Origin: Sitta carolinensis
Lineage: Eukaryota > Chordata > Aves > Passeriformes > Sittidae
Direction of reading: 5' to 3'
DNA length: 64,000 bases
Assembly (NCBI GenBank): GCA_032173965.1
Contig: JAVUNC010000004.1
Location: 63,982,501-64,046,500, forward strand
The position numbers and the translations under genes are program-made. The notes beneath the pieces were generated by a model. It made no database searches, had not been told where the DNA came from, and saw only the letters and a program-made list of their open reading frames with translations. Shown one piece after another: positions 51,801 through 63,998 of this stretch (position 1 is its first letter; each line of letters begins with the position of its first letter).

Positions 51801-52114
51801 GTTGCATAATCCCTTGGCACAATGCTTGAAGAAAATAATGCACATACTCAGTATGAAAGATGCAAAGAAATTTGTGCTGACATTATTAGAGCATCAGTGT
51901 ACTCACTAACTCTTAGAAACAGTATTTTCACTATTTTATAAGTTTCCTCTTCTGTATGATGCCCTAGGCCAGGCTGATGGGAATTGTGATGTAATCCCAC
52001 TGAGTTACAGTGGGACTTTTTCTGACAGTGTTCTAAATGGTTGATACATGCTGGAGAAAAGCTTGTTTTGCTGGTACCTTAGCTTTGAGGGGGAGGTAAG
52101 AGATAGAGAATTTA

Positions 52115-52205
52115 GAATCACAGAAGTGTTAAGGTTGGAAAAGACCTCTAAAATGAAGTCCAACTATTAAACTAACACTGCCATGTTCACCACTGAACCA
52201 TGGCC
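52115..52205 (-). mobile_element. Short CR1-like 3' end fragment
   Basis: On the + strand AGAATCACAGAAGTGTTAAG is followed by GTTGGAAAAGACCTCTAAAA, GTCCAACTATTAAACTAACA and CACTGAACCATGGCCCC. This resembles the reversed 3' end of a CR1 or of an avian repeat that shares that end (family phrase: GTTGGAAAAGACCTCCAAGA, then ACTAAACCATGTCCC). It is only about 90 bases long, so the subfamily cannot be named. Confidence 0.7.
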
Positions 52206-53530
52206 CCAGTCAACACAGGCATTAGGAAGAGGGCTGTCTGACAATTGTTTAAGGTTTCACACAATTTTTTTTTTATGAGACTGTGTGATTTTTGAACACT
52301 GTTCTTGGCAAAACGTTGCTCTTGAACACTAAACATTTGATAACAGTGTTTTTCTATTTCCCTCACCCACCTCTCCCCTGCAAAAAAGGTAAAGTACATG
52401 TAGCATACAGGCTCTTCCTTCTACCTTTTACTCTCTAAGTTAATCCTGAAACATGCCTGTGGAAGGACGTAAGCAAAGAAACAAAGACTTTTGTGAGGCC
52501 ATGAAGGGAATGAACTCACTGAGGTACTAAGGAATGAGTGTGTATTGTTAAAGCTGACATGCATAAGAAATTGCTTGGGGTCTTCTGAGGAAAATTTGTT
52601 TTAATTATGTTTTCTAAAGTGGATCTAATACAGTAATGCCTGATTAGCTTTTAAATCTGGAGTAATCAGGGTTTTTTTCCAACTTTCATTTCTAGTGATT
52701 TTTTTGTTCAAATAAATTGTGTCTTTGGTCCCCTAAGCTTTATTTGTAACTGTCTTTTTATCCTTGCTTGCAAATACTTTCAAGCTGGTTTTGGAAGGCT
52801 TCTTAGAATTCTTACAATCTGCCTTTAGGCTGTTCCTGGATTGGTGTGTTCTGGACTCAAACACTCCTACAGTGGAACTACTGGATACAAACATGAGTAG
52901 GAAGATGAAAAAATCACGGCATCTAATTTCTTGGCTTGTTTTTAAGTTAGAGATGATGAACCAAGGATATAGTTTTGATTTGAATAATAGTAATGAATCT
53001 TCTGTGTTTTTTCCTTTATAAAAGGTTGTTCAAAGGGCATTCAGAGCTCCAGAATTAGATCTTGTTCTTGGCTGGTAGGGCCTGATCAAAAGTATGTTGC
53101 AAATAATGAGAATATTTCCTCGGTTAGATTTTATTCAAGTCATTAATAGTCCTCTCTTCAGTCATGCATTATGGGTGTGTTAGTAAATTTTTAAGAAGTT
53201 TTTACAAGTATTTTGTACCATACCTTAAGAAACCTGGGATCTGCAAGTCATCTTATAAGTCTTATTAAAACACATTGTTAAAATGCAGTCTTCTTGTGGC
53301 TCTTTCTTCAGCTTGGATTGGGAACTTGGATTGTGGCTTAAATGTGGCTTTCTGTGTAGCTTTTGGGGGTTTTTCTATGTAAAATGATGTAGAATGGCAT
53401 TAAGGTAAAATCTTGGAATGGTCTGATTTTAAAGGGAATCCAGCAATATTTAAGTTTCATTATAATAAGATGAATGATTTATTACGAAGTAAAGTGGATA
53501 ATTAATATCTTCTTTTCTTCCTTATTTTAG

Positions 53531-53599
53531 CAAATGAAGGTTGTGAAACACAAGATAAGAAAGTCACTTCAGGGCAAAACAACGCTGGAACTAGACCAG
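53531..53599 (+). CDS. MAP7: MAP7 (ensconsin) internal exon, N-terminal linker
   Basis: This exon is 69 bases (23 codons), phase 1 at both ends, with acceptor TTATTTTAG and donor GTAAAC. Joined to the previous exon it reads ANEGCETQDKK then VTSGQNNAGTRP. It corresponds in order and content to the QDKK...SGQNN...P segment that precedes the VDDRQRL motif in mammalian ensconsin, though shorter. The region is Q/N/T-rich and probably disordered. Because it is phase-neutral, it could be skipped or included without a frameshift, and so could the candidate exon upstream. Confidence 0.8.
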
Positions 53600-54470
53600 G
53601 TAAACCATTCCACATGCTCCATGTTTTAAGGCTGTTTGCCTCAATAGTGTGTGGAAAGCAGCTGCTGTCACAGGAACTTCTAAAATGTGTTGCTTTTGTA
53701 CCTCACTTACTGTTTCAGACAAAACTGGTTCATGTTTGGATAGGCTGGAATATGTGATTGTTAGCAAAGAAGCAAAACTTGAAAACTCTTTTGTTTTAGA
53801 ATAGCTTAGGAATGAGGGTTGAGAAGTGAGAGAAGACAACAGAAGCCGCTGTATTTGCATCTGTGCTTGAATGAGAATTATGTGCTGCAGGCAAAGATTT
53901 GCAGCTTCACATAAACATGCCACTGTTCAGGCATTTCCTCACTTACCACCAAGCATGCCATATTCTGTAGCACGCTCTCTGCAGCGGGCAGATGTTTCTC
54001 ATCACTTCACCATACCTCACGGGTATTGTGTGCATTTAATTCACTGTTGCTTACACCGTTGGAAATGTATGTGCTAAAAAGCTTCACGTAGTCCTTGGTG
54101 TCATGGGTCTGTTCCACTTGCATGCTTAGACCAAGATGCAGAAGAGGACTTGAATATCTAAACTCTGCTTGTGTTGCAATTCAGGTACCCAGGATTAAAG
54201 CATGCAGTTAATGATGATTTTGCTTAGATTCCTGGGAAAGCATAGGTGCTTGTGCTGCTGAGGACTAGCCCCACTGCAACTTCTCCCTTTCAACTCCTTG
54301 GCAGCTTGGCAGCTCAGGGACTGTACTCACAGACTCTTCTCTATCCCCAGGCAGGGTGCCTTTGGCCTGTGTCCCCTGAGAGAAGTGTTATAAATACATA
54401 TTTGGTGTTGGCTTTTCGCAAGTATTGGAATAAATGTTATAAGTATCATGGCTTTTTTCTGTAGTTTTTA

Positions 54471-54562
54471 GTGTGTTTTAACTGCCTGAATAGATGTATA
54501 AGGTTTTTTCTTTGCTGTAGTTTGGAATTTAGGTGTAGTGTGTTTCAGCTGCCTGAATAGAT
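54471..54562. repeat. Imperfect 25-bp direct duplication
   Basis: GTGTGTTTT followed by AACTGCCTGAATAGAT at 54471-54495 recurs with two substitutions at 54538-54562, about 42 bases later. It lies at the left edge of an LTR-like segment. It could be part of a U3 direct repeat or an unrelated duplication. Confidence 0.8.
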
Positions 54563-55020
54563 AAGATAATTTCCCAAAGAGGCCCAAGTGACTCTCAGCA
54601 TTCACTGCTTGTGAAAAAAGGGACCAAAGCCCAAATCAAAAGATCATAAGAACCAAATAAAAGTGGAACTGTGCTTGATGGACCCAAGGAGTGACCATGC
54701 AGAGCAGTTCCTGGAAAAGTGAATGTGCATAAGCCCATACATGAAGAACAGGATAAAAAGGGAGGGTTCCAAGACACTGGGGTGCTCTTGGCAGAGCACC
54801 AAGGCACACGGCTGTTTAACCTTTGCTTTATTTTCATGTCTTTATTAAACATTTTATTATTGTCTATATTAAACAGTTTTAAACTGTACCAGGAGAGTGA
54901 ACCTCGTTTCTACAGAAGGAATCCCAGCACTGTCTGCATTCGGATCACACCTGGCAGGCTCTGCCAGGCACGCTGGGTCCTCCACAAAGCACAGGGATCA
55001 CGGTTGCTCTCAATCAGATA
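54533..55020 (+). mobile_element. Possible solo LTR of an endogenous retrovirus
   Basis: The segment has LTR-like order: a duplicated U3-type motif, a TATA-like GGATAAAAAGG near 54751, then a T-rich block with ATTAAA-type poly(A) signals at about 54843-54875, then a GC-richer stretch with a 7-bp-stem hairpin (CCTGGCA/TGCCAGG, 54950-54968). No coding retroviral sequence lies beside it. I could not find matching terminal TG/CA ends with a target-site duplication, so both the boundaries and the identification are tentative. Confidence 0.3.
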
Positions 55021-57307
55021 GGCAGTGGCAAAAAGAGGAGAAAATATAGATAATATTACCTCTTTCCACAGCTCTTTATGGTGGGCAGTGTTCAATATTT
55101 GCTTTATTCTGCGATAGTTCAATCCAGTTTTCATTTCTCAGGAGAGTGTCCTAGCTGTTCCAATGTTCCCTTCATCCATGCTGGTGTGTAGAAAGGAATT
55201 CTTGGGGCTTGAGTGAGGGAGGGCAGAGTGGAGCTGATAGCCACAAAAACTGGTCATATTTACAAAGTATATATGACAGTCGTTAATTTAGGAACTTAAT
55301 TTCCATAAATACCAATATTCCTTAAGAGTCGAGTCTTAGTTCTATAGAAGATTTGTAAAACTAGGTTTTTTTCCTTTTGCTATTATCATTAGGGAAAGAA
55401 AAAACTATTGATGTATCAGTGATGAATTTCTGTAAAATACTGTTCACAACTTCTAAGCTTTCAAAATTACTTATTAAAATGAATTTTGAACACACACTAA
55501 ATGTTCCAAATATATGGACATATACTGTTTTCATATGCAAATTAGAGGCTTAATTTCCAGCAGCAGGTACAAAATTAATTTCTCCTATGTAGAACTATGG
55601 CTTATTTATTCTCCAAGCATCCCTATCATACAAATGCTTAACTCTATGCCTATTACATAAGTGAAGGGAAATAGGTTGTTGAGTGTGAGTTCCCACATAT
55701 TGCAGCATAACAAGACTGGAAGTTCCAGAGCAGCACGTGGGTCTTCCTGGAATGTTGCCTCTTAGGCTTTGCATATGCCTACTTGGCAATTATTTCTCAA
55801 AAAAATGAGAAATTCTTGCAGGATTCATTGCAGCTGACATGTTTCCAATTTGCTTTCACAGTAACTTAAAGCTTATAGTCTCATGACTAATATGAGCAAA
55901 AGAGAGTACAAAGTACTTTGTTTTTCCTGGTGTTCCTACCAAATAAGAAGAAATGCCAGTCCCCCAGGTATTTGCCTGGTGGGTTTTTAATGAATAGAGA
56001 TCGGAGAAATAAAATGGGGAGCAGTCCCAGTTAACTCTCTTATTCTGCCACAGTTTGAAAATATTGATGCTCTGCACAGGGGTTGCCAGCAGAACATCTG
56101 GATTCTGAATGCAAATGTTGGAGGTTGGAATTGTAGCCATACTATGAAGGATCATTTTGAAGATTTAGAGAAGACATTTTAATTATCAGTGTAACAACGG
56201 TCTGCTACAAAGGTGTTACCCTCATCTTTGTGCTAATATTGATTTAGCTCTTTGTGATCCCAAACATATGCAAAACTGCTTGTTACTGAAGACAGACACT
56301 CTGCATAGCCTGCAACTTAAAGTGAATTTTTTAGGGTTGTTCTAACATCCTGGAGTGTTGGGAGAAGGGCTGTTCTTGTGTGAAAACTATCAGGTGTGTG
56401 ATATGGAAAAAATAATTGGATATCTTCAAACAGAGTGGCAGAGGGCAACTTTAAAAATTTATTTTATTCCTTCCATTGTTTATAATTAGGAATTCTTAAG
56501 GGAGACCTTTTCAGTTTGCCTGTCCATGTAACCCTCCTGCCTCTTTGAAGAATTGTTGCCTCTTCCCTATAGGGAAATCTCTCTTCTTGAGAAAGGGTAA
56601 AAAAAACCTCCACAACTGGAAGGATATTCTGAAAGAAGCAGGTTTCTACATTTTTTCCCCAGTGTCTCATCATTTTCTGTCAACTCAATGTTACATTGAC
56701 TTTGCTGACAGCCCTTGAAGGGAATCCTTGTTTTCCGGGGGAAAATGTGCATTATTCCACAAGAGCTAATTACTCATGCCACAGAAATTCATGTTCTGTG
56801 ACTCTGGTGTGCCAGTCACCAGAGAGAAGGAATATTATTACCCTTTTGACCTGTGTCTGCATGCGAGTCAGAGCCCTGCTGAACATCAGCCAAATGCAGA
56901 TGTACACCACGCAGTGGGCAAATCTCTGCCATGGCCTGGCTGAGCACAGCACCATAAATGGCAGCACTGTGGGCTAGTCAGACAGCATTCAAGTTTTGAC
57001 CTGGAACTGGGTGACAGATTATCTTTGCTGGTGACTTTTCACTCGTTGTGCCTTTCACTGGGGCTGTCCTTGTTGGAAGGTTCTCCCTGCCAACTGTGCT
57101 GTGGGCTTTCTGCTTGCAGCTGTTACTTTGCATTGCTATTAGCACTCTTAATTGGGGCTCTAGTCTGACAGCTGTTGAGGCAATAGTTTTTCACTGATTA
57201 GAGTTCAAGAGTAATTAAAGTGTAGGTAGCTGCTGGTGAACTGGTTCACCCAAGAAATTCTGTCATGTTTATGCAGGAACTTCTGTTAGAGGATGAAATG
57301 CACGCTA

Positions 57308-57323
57308 TTTTTTTTTTTTTTTT
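57308..57323. repeat. Poly(T) run, 16 bases
   Basis: This is a homopolymer in the second MAP7 intron with no recognised associated element. Confidence 0.85.
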
Positions 57324-58575
57324 AATTTAATTGAAATAACTATTCAAAATTAGTCTAGCACAGCCTCACTTCAGGGACTTATTTTGCAAATATCTTTAAC
57401 CTCAGTTTTATGACCCATTGCATTGTTTGCTCACTGTTTTCATAGGTATGCAGCCTATATACAAATAGACTGACTCTACGTGTTTTTGCAAGTTGCTTAC
57501 ATGTGTATTCACACTGAATACAGTAAAAAGGCTCTGTTGTCTTGTGCATTTTCATAATGACAGTATTCTAGGTAGTTCTTTATTTTAAAATACTTAAAAA
57601 CTGAGTTCCCCTCAATATTAAAATAAACCAGACCATTTATTTATACCCAGAAATCTTTCTGATTTTTCTGTGGGTTTTTTGTTTATTGTGTTCTTATGCA
57701 AATCAGACTTTTTCAGTCCTACTGAAAAAAACCCCATAAAATTAAAAGCTTTCCAGGTTTAACAGAACAGGCTGAGTAGGAAATTAGTTTTGGCAGCATG
57801 CTGAGATGAATTGCTAACTTGGATTTTGTTCCCTTTGTCTGGAACAGCTCCATTGCTGAGACTGGAAGTCGGATGCTAGCTGTTCAGCACTTTATTGTCT
57901 TCCAGAACCATCACTGAGCAAGTGATGTTTTCCAACCAAACCTGAATTTTTAAAGTCAAACCTGGGCTCTGACACAGATCTTTCCTATTATCCTCAGTCT
58001 TACTGTTGTGATCCAAGTGGCCAGTTGCAGATAGTTGTGGACATAGCTGAATTTCAGTCTACAGGAATAGTTACAGCTCTCATCTTACTTGACTCACTTT
58101 ATACCAGTCCATGCAAGTGATGCCTCACTGCCTTTCATATATTTGCCAGAGTTTTCAACACATGTGCACACAAACATTTTCTGAGATATCATGCTGTTTC
58201 TAGAGGCTCAGCCAGAACTACTTTAGAACTACTCAGCCAGCTCAGTGTTGTGATCCAGCCTGTTTTGCTTGGGTGCTGAGGTTCTTGTGTCATGATACAG
58301 GGCTTATTGATGTCCTGAGGCAATATCAAGGGGAAGGCAATGCTTTATTATAATAAATTTTCCTGTGGAGAGTCATTATGGAATAATAAACAGTATTTTT
58401 TTCAGAATGCTCTCTAGCTGTCCAGTTGTTTTAGGCTTGGAAACGAAATAAAGCTTCTTCCTGGGCTTTCACAAGCAGTAGTCTTGCTGGGTATTCGTAG
58501 TCACTTCTTTGTCTATTCTTTGGAAGTATTTTACATCTTAAAAAATATGAATGTATTCTAATTATCAGTATTCTG

Positions 58576-58609
58576 GTTTGGGGTTTTTTTGGGTTTTTTT
58601 GGTTTTTGT

Positions 58610-58644
<35 letters not shown>
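58576..58644. repeat. T/G tract passing into a 34-base poly(T)
   Basis: GGTTTGGGG and GGGTTTTTTT units run into an uninterrupted T tract at 58611-58644. The block ends about 138 bases upstream of the third MAP7 exon. In nascent RNA it is a long uridine tract of the kind bound by splicing regulators such as TIA1, PTB and ELAVL proteins. That link is an inference from composition and position. Confidence 0.85.
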
Positions 58645-58648
<4 letters not shown>

Positions 58649-58782
58649 AGATGGTTTTCTGAAAACCTGATCTATTTTTACAGATAATTAGGCATGTTTA
58701 ACAGCCATTTTCCTAAAAGTTTGGGTTTGGTAGTATTTAATTTTATGCTGTGTGCCTAATACTCCTCTTTCTCCATTTGTAG

Positions 58783-58860
58783 ATCATCCAACAGTACTAA
58801 AGGTTGATGACAGGCAACGGCTTGCCAGAGAACGGAGAGAAGAGAGAGAAAAACAGCTGG
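58783..58860 (+). CDS. MAP7: MAP7 (ensconsin) exon with the conserved VDDRQRLARERREEREKQL start of the microtubule-binding region
   Basis: This exon is 78 bases (26 codons), phase 1 to phase 1, with acceptor TTGTAG and donor GTAAGG. It reads HPTVLKV then DDRQRLARERREEREKQL, and the first codon is completed by G from the previous exon. Mammalian MAP7 has PPPVLRV followed by the same DDRQRLARERREEREKQL. MAP7D2 has a different version (SDERQRLAKERREEREK), so MAP7 is the better fit. The segment begins the long, highly charged helix that forms the N-terminal microtubule-binding coiled coil. The expected continuation (AAREIVWLEREERARQ in mammals) is not found before 64000. This exon fixes both the identity and the strand of the gene. 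Confidence 0.95.
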
Positions 58861-61800
58861 GTAAGGCCTGCTCTGATTTTTGTTTGTTTGTTTTTAATGG
58901 ACTATCATCTGCATGCAGCATTATTGCCCGTTTACTTTTAGGGGCAGTCAGCAAAATCATAGTGCTAGGCATGCAGTAGTGTCATTTTAGATACACTATC
59001 ATATCTTTAAAGAAGATCTTTTAGTTCATCAGTACAATATCTCTCACCTGGTCTGTAAATGTGAATGAAAAGTTGGTTTAATTGTGAAATATGCAAGGGA
59101 GCTTCACCGAGGTAAATGGTATTTTAAAATTTTAGAATATTTACCAATTAAAATTAAAATGCTGAATAACATGAAATAGAATTGCAAAATATGTTGCCAA
59201 TGTATTGTTTGAATTTTTTAATGTAAACTTGGGTACTTTTTTCAGGTCAAACCTATAGTTGGTGTCAAATAGGTGTGCTCAATATCTTATGTCACCAGTG
59301 CCTGTGTGTATATATAACACAGTTCAAATGAATAGTGAAGGCTGCCTAACAAGTGACTACTGAGTATGGTGGTGAGAGAATTAAGAATTATGTGAAGCTG
59401 AATTGGTGGCTTTCTGAACAGCATTTATGTGTTTGACTGCCACAAAATTCTGTGGTAATTGGGATGTTGGGAAATACAAGTATTTCCTCTTTTTTACATG
59501 TTTACTCTGATTTCTTTCAAAGCTGAATTGTTCTTAAAGCTTGAGAAACAGAAGTTCTTTATTTCCCATTTCTAACTTCTGAAAGTTTATTGAACTATAT
59601 TATAACTTCAGCCAGAATTATGCCGCTTTTTCTAATCTGAAGTGCCGTTTTTAATTGTCACCTAGGTCTTGATAGGATTTATATCCTCCCTTTTTTACAG
59701 CACCTTATAACCTTGCAGTAGCCATGCATGAATCACTAGGATTGTTTTGGAGGGGACAAGGAAAGCTTTAGTTTTGGCTTGCTCAAGGGGTAACATGACA
59801 GGATGTTTGATAATCCCTGAAAAGCTGCTCCTGGAGTTGAGGTTGATGGTATTCATAGGCTTAGTTTCTTCAGGTTTCAGAGCAAATGGGTGTTACTGGC
59901 CCATTTTAATTAATTTTTCACAGAAGAGAGTTCCATATCTTGAATTTGTTTTTTTCTCAGGTTTCATCCTTGTGTAGTAAAAATGCTTTCCTTGAATGTA
60001 ATTCAACTCTGATTTTTCTAGCTATTGATATATGAGCATTTGTTAGCAGAGGGACATGACTTCTGTTGAGAAATATGTAATTTTGTGTGGTGTGTTTTAA
60101 AAACAACATCAGGAGTTTTTATAAATTGATGTGGAACCTTTCATTTCCAAGTGGGAGAGTTCTGCATGTCCCTATGATGTATGAGTGTATTGTGTGTTCT
60201 TGCTTGAAGAATTATTTTGAACTAACAAGAAAATTGAAAGTATTGTACTTTCATCTCTATATTTGTCTGCTATGATTTAGGAGCTGTCTCTTGAGATTTG
60301 TGTTCCAGTACAGCAAAGCAATGATTTTTACAATGGCACACAACTTCCTTTTTTTTTTTTTTTGCTTTTTTTTAGTGCAGAACCTAGATAATCAGTCACT
60401 CATGTTGTGTGAACCATAGCAAAGAAATTTCTAAGCTGTCTCTGTTAAACATTAAGTTGTATAATATTGTTACATAAATGTGTCTTGCTAAAAATTAGAG
60501 TTGGATTTTGTTAATACTAGGACATCAGCCACACAACTGAAGGAAGGAATTTTAATTTTTTTCAATAGAATTAGATTGGATTTAAACTTAATTCCTTTCC
60601 TTTTGATTCAGGGGATCTGTCAGGTTTAGCAAAGACTTCTTTTTATACAGAAATTGAGAATTTCAGTCATAACTCAAATAAAATTATTCTTTCCTCTAAC
60701 AAAAAGGAAAGGACAGAGTTCAATTCTCTAGGTGTAGAGCTGGTAGTAATTTTGTTTTGTACTTTTAGCTATTTGAACTCCTGGATGTCATGTTATCAGT
60801 CTTTGCAGGAAAATTAAGTTGTTTGACCCTTCTGTTAAGAACATGTGGAGTACCAGTTTAAGAAGGATTATGTTTCTTTATTGGGCAATATTCTGATGTT
60901 AAAGGAGAGTTCACATAAGACTTTTTTTCTTCCCCCTTTTTTTAACTCTCAAGTTTTAATTTTTTAAAAAATTCCATTCTGCTGTAATAGATTTGGCTTT
61001 CTTGTGGTAAAGTGGTTTGGCATGTGCTCTGAACTCCTGGGGATTTGCTTGTACCTTGAAATAGTATTTGAGCAGTCTTAGACTACTTAGCACACTTGGG
61101 TGTCTAAGTCTTGTTTTTAATGAGAGTTTAGAGAGTAGGAAATGCTGTCATTTTGTCTCAGCATATATGTGCTGGGACTGTGGGACTGTCAGTATCTGCT
61201 GTTTCTTGAGGATCATTTTGAGGCACCTAATTGCAAAGATTAGAGAAGCTTCTACAAAAATACCCCTTTCACCTTTAGTGTATTCATGTTTTGTTTTGGA
61301 CCCTTCTGTAGATAACATAGAAGATACACAGGGACACAATCAGCAAGTCACACCATTAAGAAGGAATGACTGTTTTAGTTCCTTCACTATAGGAAAGGCA
61401 TTGCTTTTGAAGTGCTATCCCCACAGTTCTAAAATATTAATTCTTTGACTTTTTTCTGTGCGGTTCCTTTTGCATGACTAAAGTAACAATTTCATGGAGG
61501 GTTTTCTGCTTCAATCATTTTAAACTCCTGACCATTTGGTAATGAGTGTATTGTTGATAGGCACATTCAGACTGCTGAAGGACTATTAGGGTGATCTTAC
61601 TTGATTTTTCTAAGTAATGCTCCCAGTGTTGTCGTTTTCTCTTTAGCAACCATGTTTTCATTTTTGTGCTCTTTCCACTGGCTCTTTCCCACAGCACCTA
61701 TGCATAAAAGTTAACATCTGCCCTTTAAAATGCAGACATTGGATCTCTCTATGAGACTAACCCTCTTGGATTGTGCAAGACAGAAGTCCCAAGAGAGGCA

Positions 61801-62908
61801 GTGGTAGGTGAGGGTGATAGGTGTGAAATGGGTCTGTTCCTGGAGGCCAGAGAGAAGGGAGCTCTCACACTCTGGCTCCAGCTTGGCACTTTTCACGTGT
61901 CAGGCTGAGCAGCTGTGTTCTGGCACTGGGTGCTGAGACACCACAGACATTTTGGAACTGACTTCTTTATGAAGGCAACCATGGTAGATGGCCTGGTCAA
62001 ACTGGAAAATGTTTGTGAAAACTGCTGTCTTTTCATCCTGCAGACTTTACCCTTATCTGCCATACTGATTGCATCTGTACTGCCAAATTAACAGTGCTGA
62101 AGATCATTTCCTGGTACTGAAACATAATTATTCTTCTTCTAAAGCTGTTATGATGGATCCTGGCAGGGTGTTGGCTCCAGTCAACTAGCTCTCTGCTTGC
62201 TGATTCCCAGACCAGGTTTGGGAATTGGCAGGGAAGGTCCATGGGCTTTTTTGCATGTGCTGATTAAATGCTGTCACTATTTTGGAGGGTCGAAGTTTAG
62301 TAGCAGAGTTGAAAGTTGTTCCATGTCAGTTGTACCTGATTCATAGAGCATAGACCTGGTCCTCCCTAACTGGAAAGAAAAATCAAAATGCGGTTTTCAG
62401 CTGGGATTTTAAAATGGGTTTCAGTTTGCTAACATTAGGCAGTGGCCTAGCAAAGAGGAAGATTTTTTTCAATATTGCTTAGCAGTAACACAGTCCCTGA
62501 TTCTTGAGAAAACTGTTTCCCTGCATGTTTTATCTACACTAATCCTGTTTGAAGACTGATTTTTTTAAAATCAGAATTATCATCCTGACAAGGACACATG
62601 GTTTATTTAGTTTCTGATTTTGGGAACAAAAGATGGTAATACTGCCTTTTGACTTAGCACACTTCCTTAAATGAAGAGTGATGAATCTTAGTTCTTAGAA
62701 TATCTCTGAATTTCAAGTTGGCTAAATTCATTAAATTCTTAATACTTCCAGTGCATAAGCATTAAAACAATATTTTAAAGATCACATTATCAGGCAGATT
62801 CCTCTCCCATTTGAAAGTGGTCATTGGCAAAATAATAACATTAATAAAAATTATAAATGTTTTCAGTGAGTAAATTCCTTCTGTATATTTTCTTCTCTGG
62901 CACTTGGG

Positions 62909-63207
62909 TGTTATTGTGACTGTAGATAGAAACACACAGTAACACACACAACAGGTGTTCAGGCAGAGAAGAAGAAAGGAAGGAGATTCTAGTTTATTGT
63001 TGACCTCGTATCTATGAGTTTCTGGACAGTGATCAGAGATTGGACAGAGAAGTTCCCACCTCTCCATCTCCACTGGTCACTTGAGAAGTCCATCAGGTGA
63101 TATCTTTTACAAAGGAATGTAAATATGATTCTTGTTTATCTTACAATTCATGAGAACTGACTCCACTATACTAAAACAAATCAGAAGGCTGATTTTCAGG
63201 GACAACA
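62909..63207. mobile_element. Solo LTR-like unit, copy 1, with 6-bp target-site duplication
   Basis: The unit starts TGTTATTGTGACTG and ends CAGGGACAACA, giving TG...CA termini with TGTT/AACA inverted ends. It is flanked directly by CTTGGG on both sides (62903-62908 and 63208-63213), the sign of one integration with a 6-bp duplication. That length is common for ERVK-like (betaretrovirus-like) elements. It contains a TATA-like stretch (about 63008-63020). On the minus strand it also has an AATAAA poly(A) signal shortly after a TATATA-like element, which favours minus orientation, but orientation is not settled. No gag, pol or env sequence was seen beside it. Confidence 0.72.
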
Positions 63208-63703
63208 CTTGGGGGCAAAACTTTATCCAACATTTCCACAGAAAGCAGCCCCTCAGAAACTGGGAATCATTGACCCTAGCATATGAATAATTTTGGGATC
63301 TCCTTGGAGAACTTGAATGTCAAAAGGGTTCTTAAAACAAGAAAAAAATTTTTAAGGCAGACTAGTTAAAGAAATTCTGTGATGAATGTCCTTCAGAGTG
63401 TGGTTACTCAGGAAAGGTTAGCTTAGAGAAACTCCTGTTAACTTCACCTTTAATTACAGCTCTGAAGTTCACCTCCTAATTCGATCAGTCAGCCACGTCT
63501 GTGTAATGTCCCATTTTTAGGTATGGCTGAAGCATCACCCATCCCTTTTACTGCTAATGCAGCAAGGAGGCAACCACAGCCTCAGTGCAGAGCTGGCACT
63601 GAGCAGAGGTGAGAGAGCCCTCTGAGGAGAAAGCTCTTGTGAGGTCACTGCTGTACTGTAGTTAGAAAAGATAAAGGCTGGAAAGCTTGACAAAGGGTGT
63701 AGA

Positions 63704-63998
63704 TGTTACTGTGACACAGATAGGAACACACAGTAACACACACAAACAGGGTTCAGGTAGAGAAGAAGAAGAGAACTCTTCAGTTTATTGTTGACCTTGT
63801 ATATATGAGTTTTGGACAGTGATCAGAGATTGACAGAGAAGTTCCCACCTCCTCCATCTCCACTGGTCACTTGAGAAGTCCATCAGGTGATATCTTTTCA
63901 CAAAGGAATGCAAACATGATTCCTGTTTATCTTACAGTTCATGAGAACTGACTCCATTATACTAAAACAAATCAGAAGGCTGATTTTCAGGGACAACA
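63704..63998. mobile_element. Solo or terminal LTR-like unit, copy 2
   Basis: The unit starts TGTTACTGTGACACAG and ends CAGGGACAACA. It matches copy 1 over essentially its whole length with scattered substitutions and small indels, in the same orientation. It includes the shared blocks GTTCCCACCTC and CACTGGTCACTTGAGAAGTC. The six bases before it are TGTAGA, and the two bases after it, at the very end of the window, are TG. That fits a TGTAGA target duplication of which only two bases are visible. It might instead be one end of a longer provirus running past 64000. Confidence 0.7.

Larger units (their letters stand above)
23320..53530 (+). other. MAP7: MAP7 first intron, distal part
   Basis: This is about 30 kb of intron between the candidate cassette exon and the second confirmed exon. 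Recognised contents are a TguSINE1-like SINE (36672-36815), CR1 pieces (36900-37140, 44050-44273, 52115-52205), a 44-base A run (45803-45846) and several short local duplications. It ends with the acceptor TTATTTTAG before 53531. GC-richer islands at about 30570-30700, 39440-39850 and 49690-49990 match no family I know and have no supporting splice sites. Confidence 0.65.
53600..58782 (+). other. MAP7: MAP7 second intron
   Basis: This intron is about 5.2 kb. It contains an imperfect 25-bp duplication at 54471-54562, an LTR-like segment at about 54533-55020, a T run at 57308-57323 and a T/G plus poly(T) tract at 58576-58644. It ends in a pyrimidine-rich acceptor (CTCCTCTTTCTCCATTTGTAG). I see no further exon inside it. 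Confidence 0.7.

Noticed and set aside
62909..63998. A compact two-LTR provirus or non-autonomous LTR element with a tRNA-Pro-like primer site after copy 1
   Set aside because: The CTTGGG repeat flanks copy 1 alone and creates the apparent TGGGGGC site. The interval shows no retroviral coding, and the right flank of copy 2 does not match CTTGGG. Not fully excluded.
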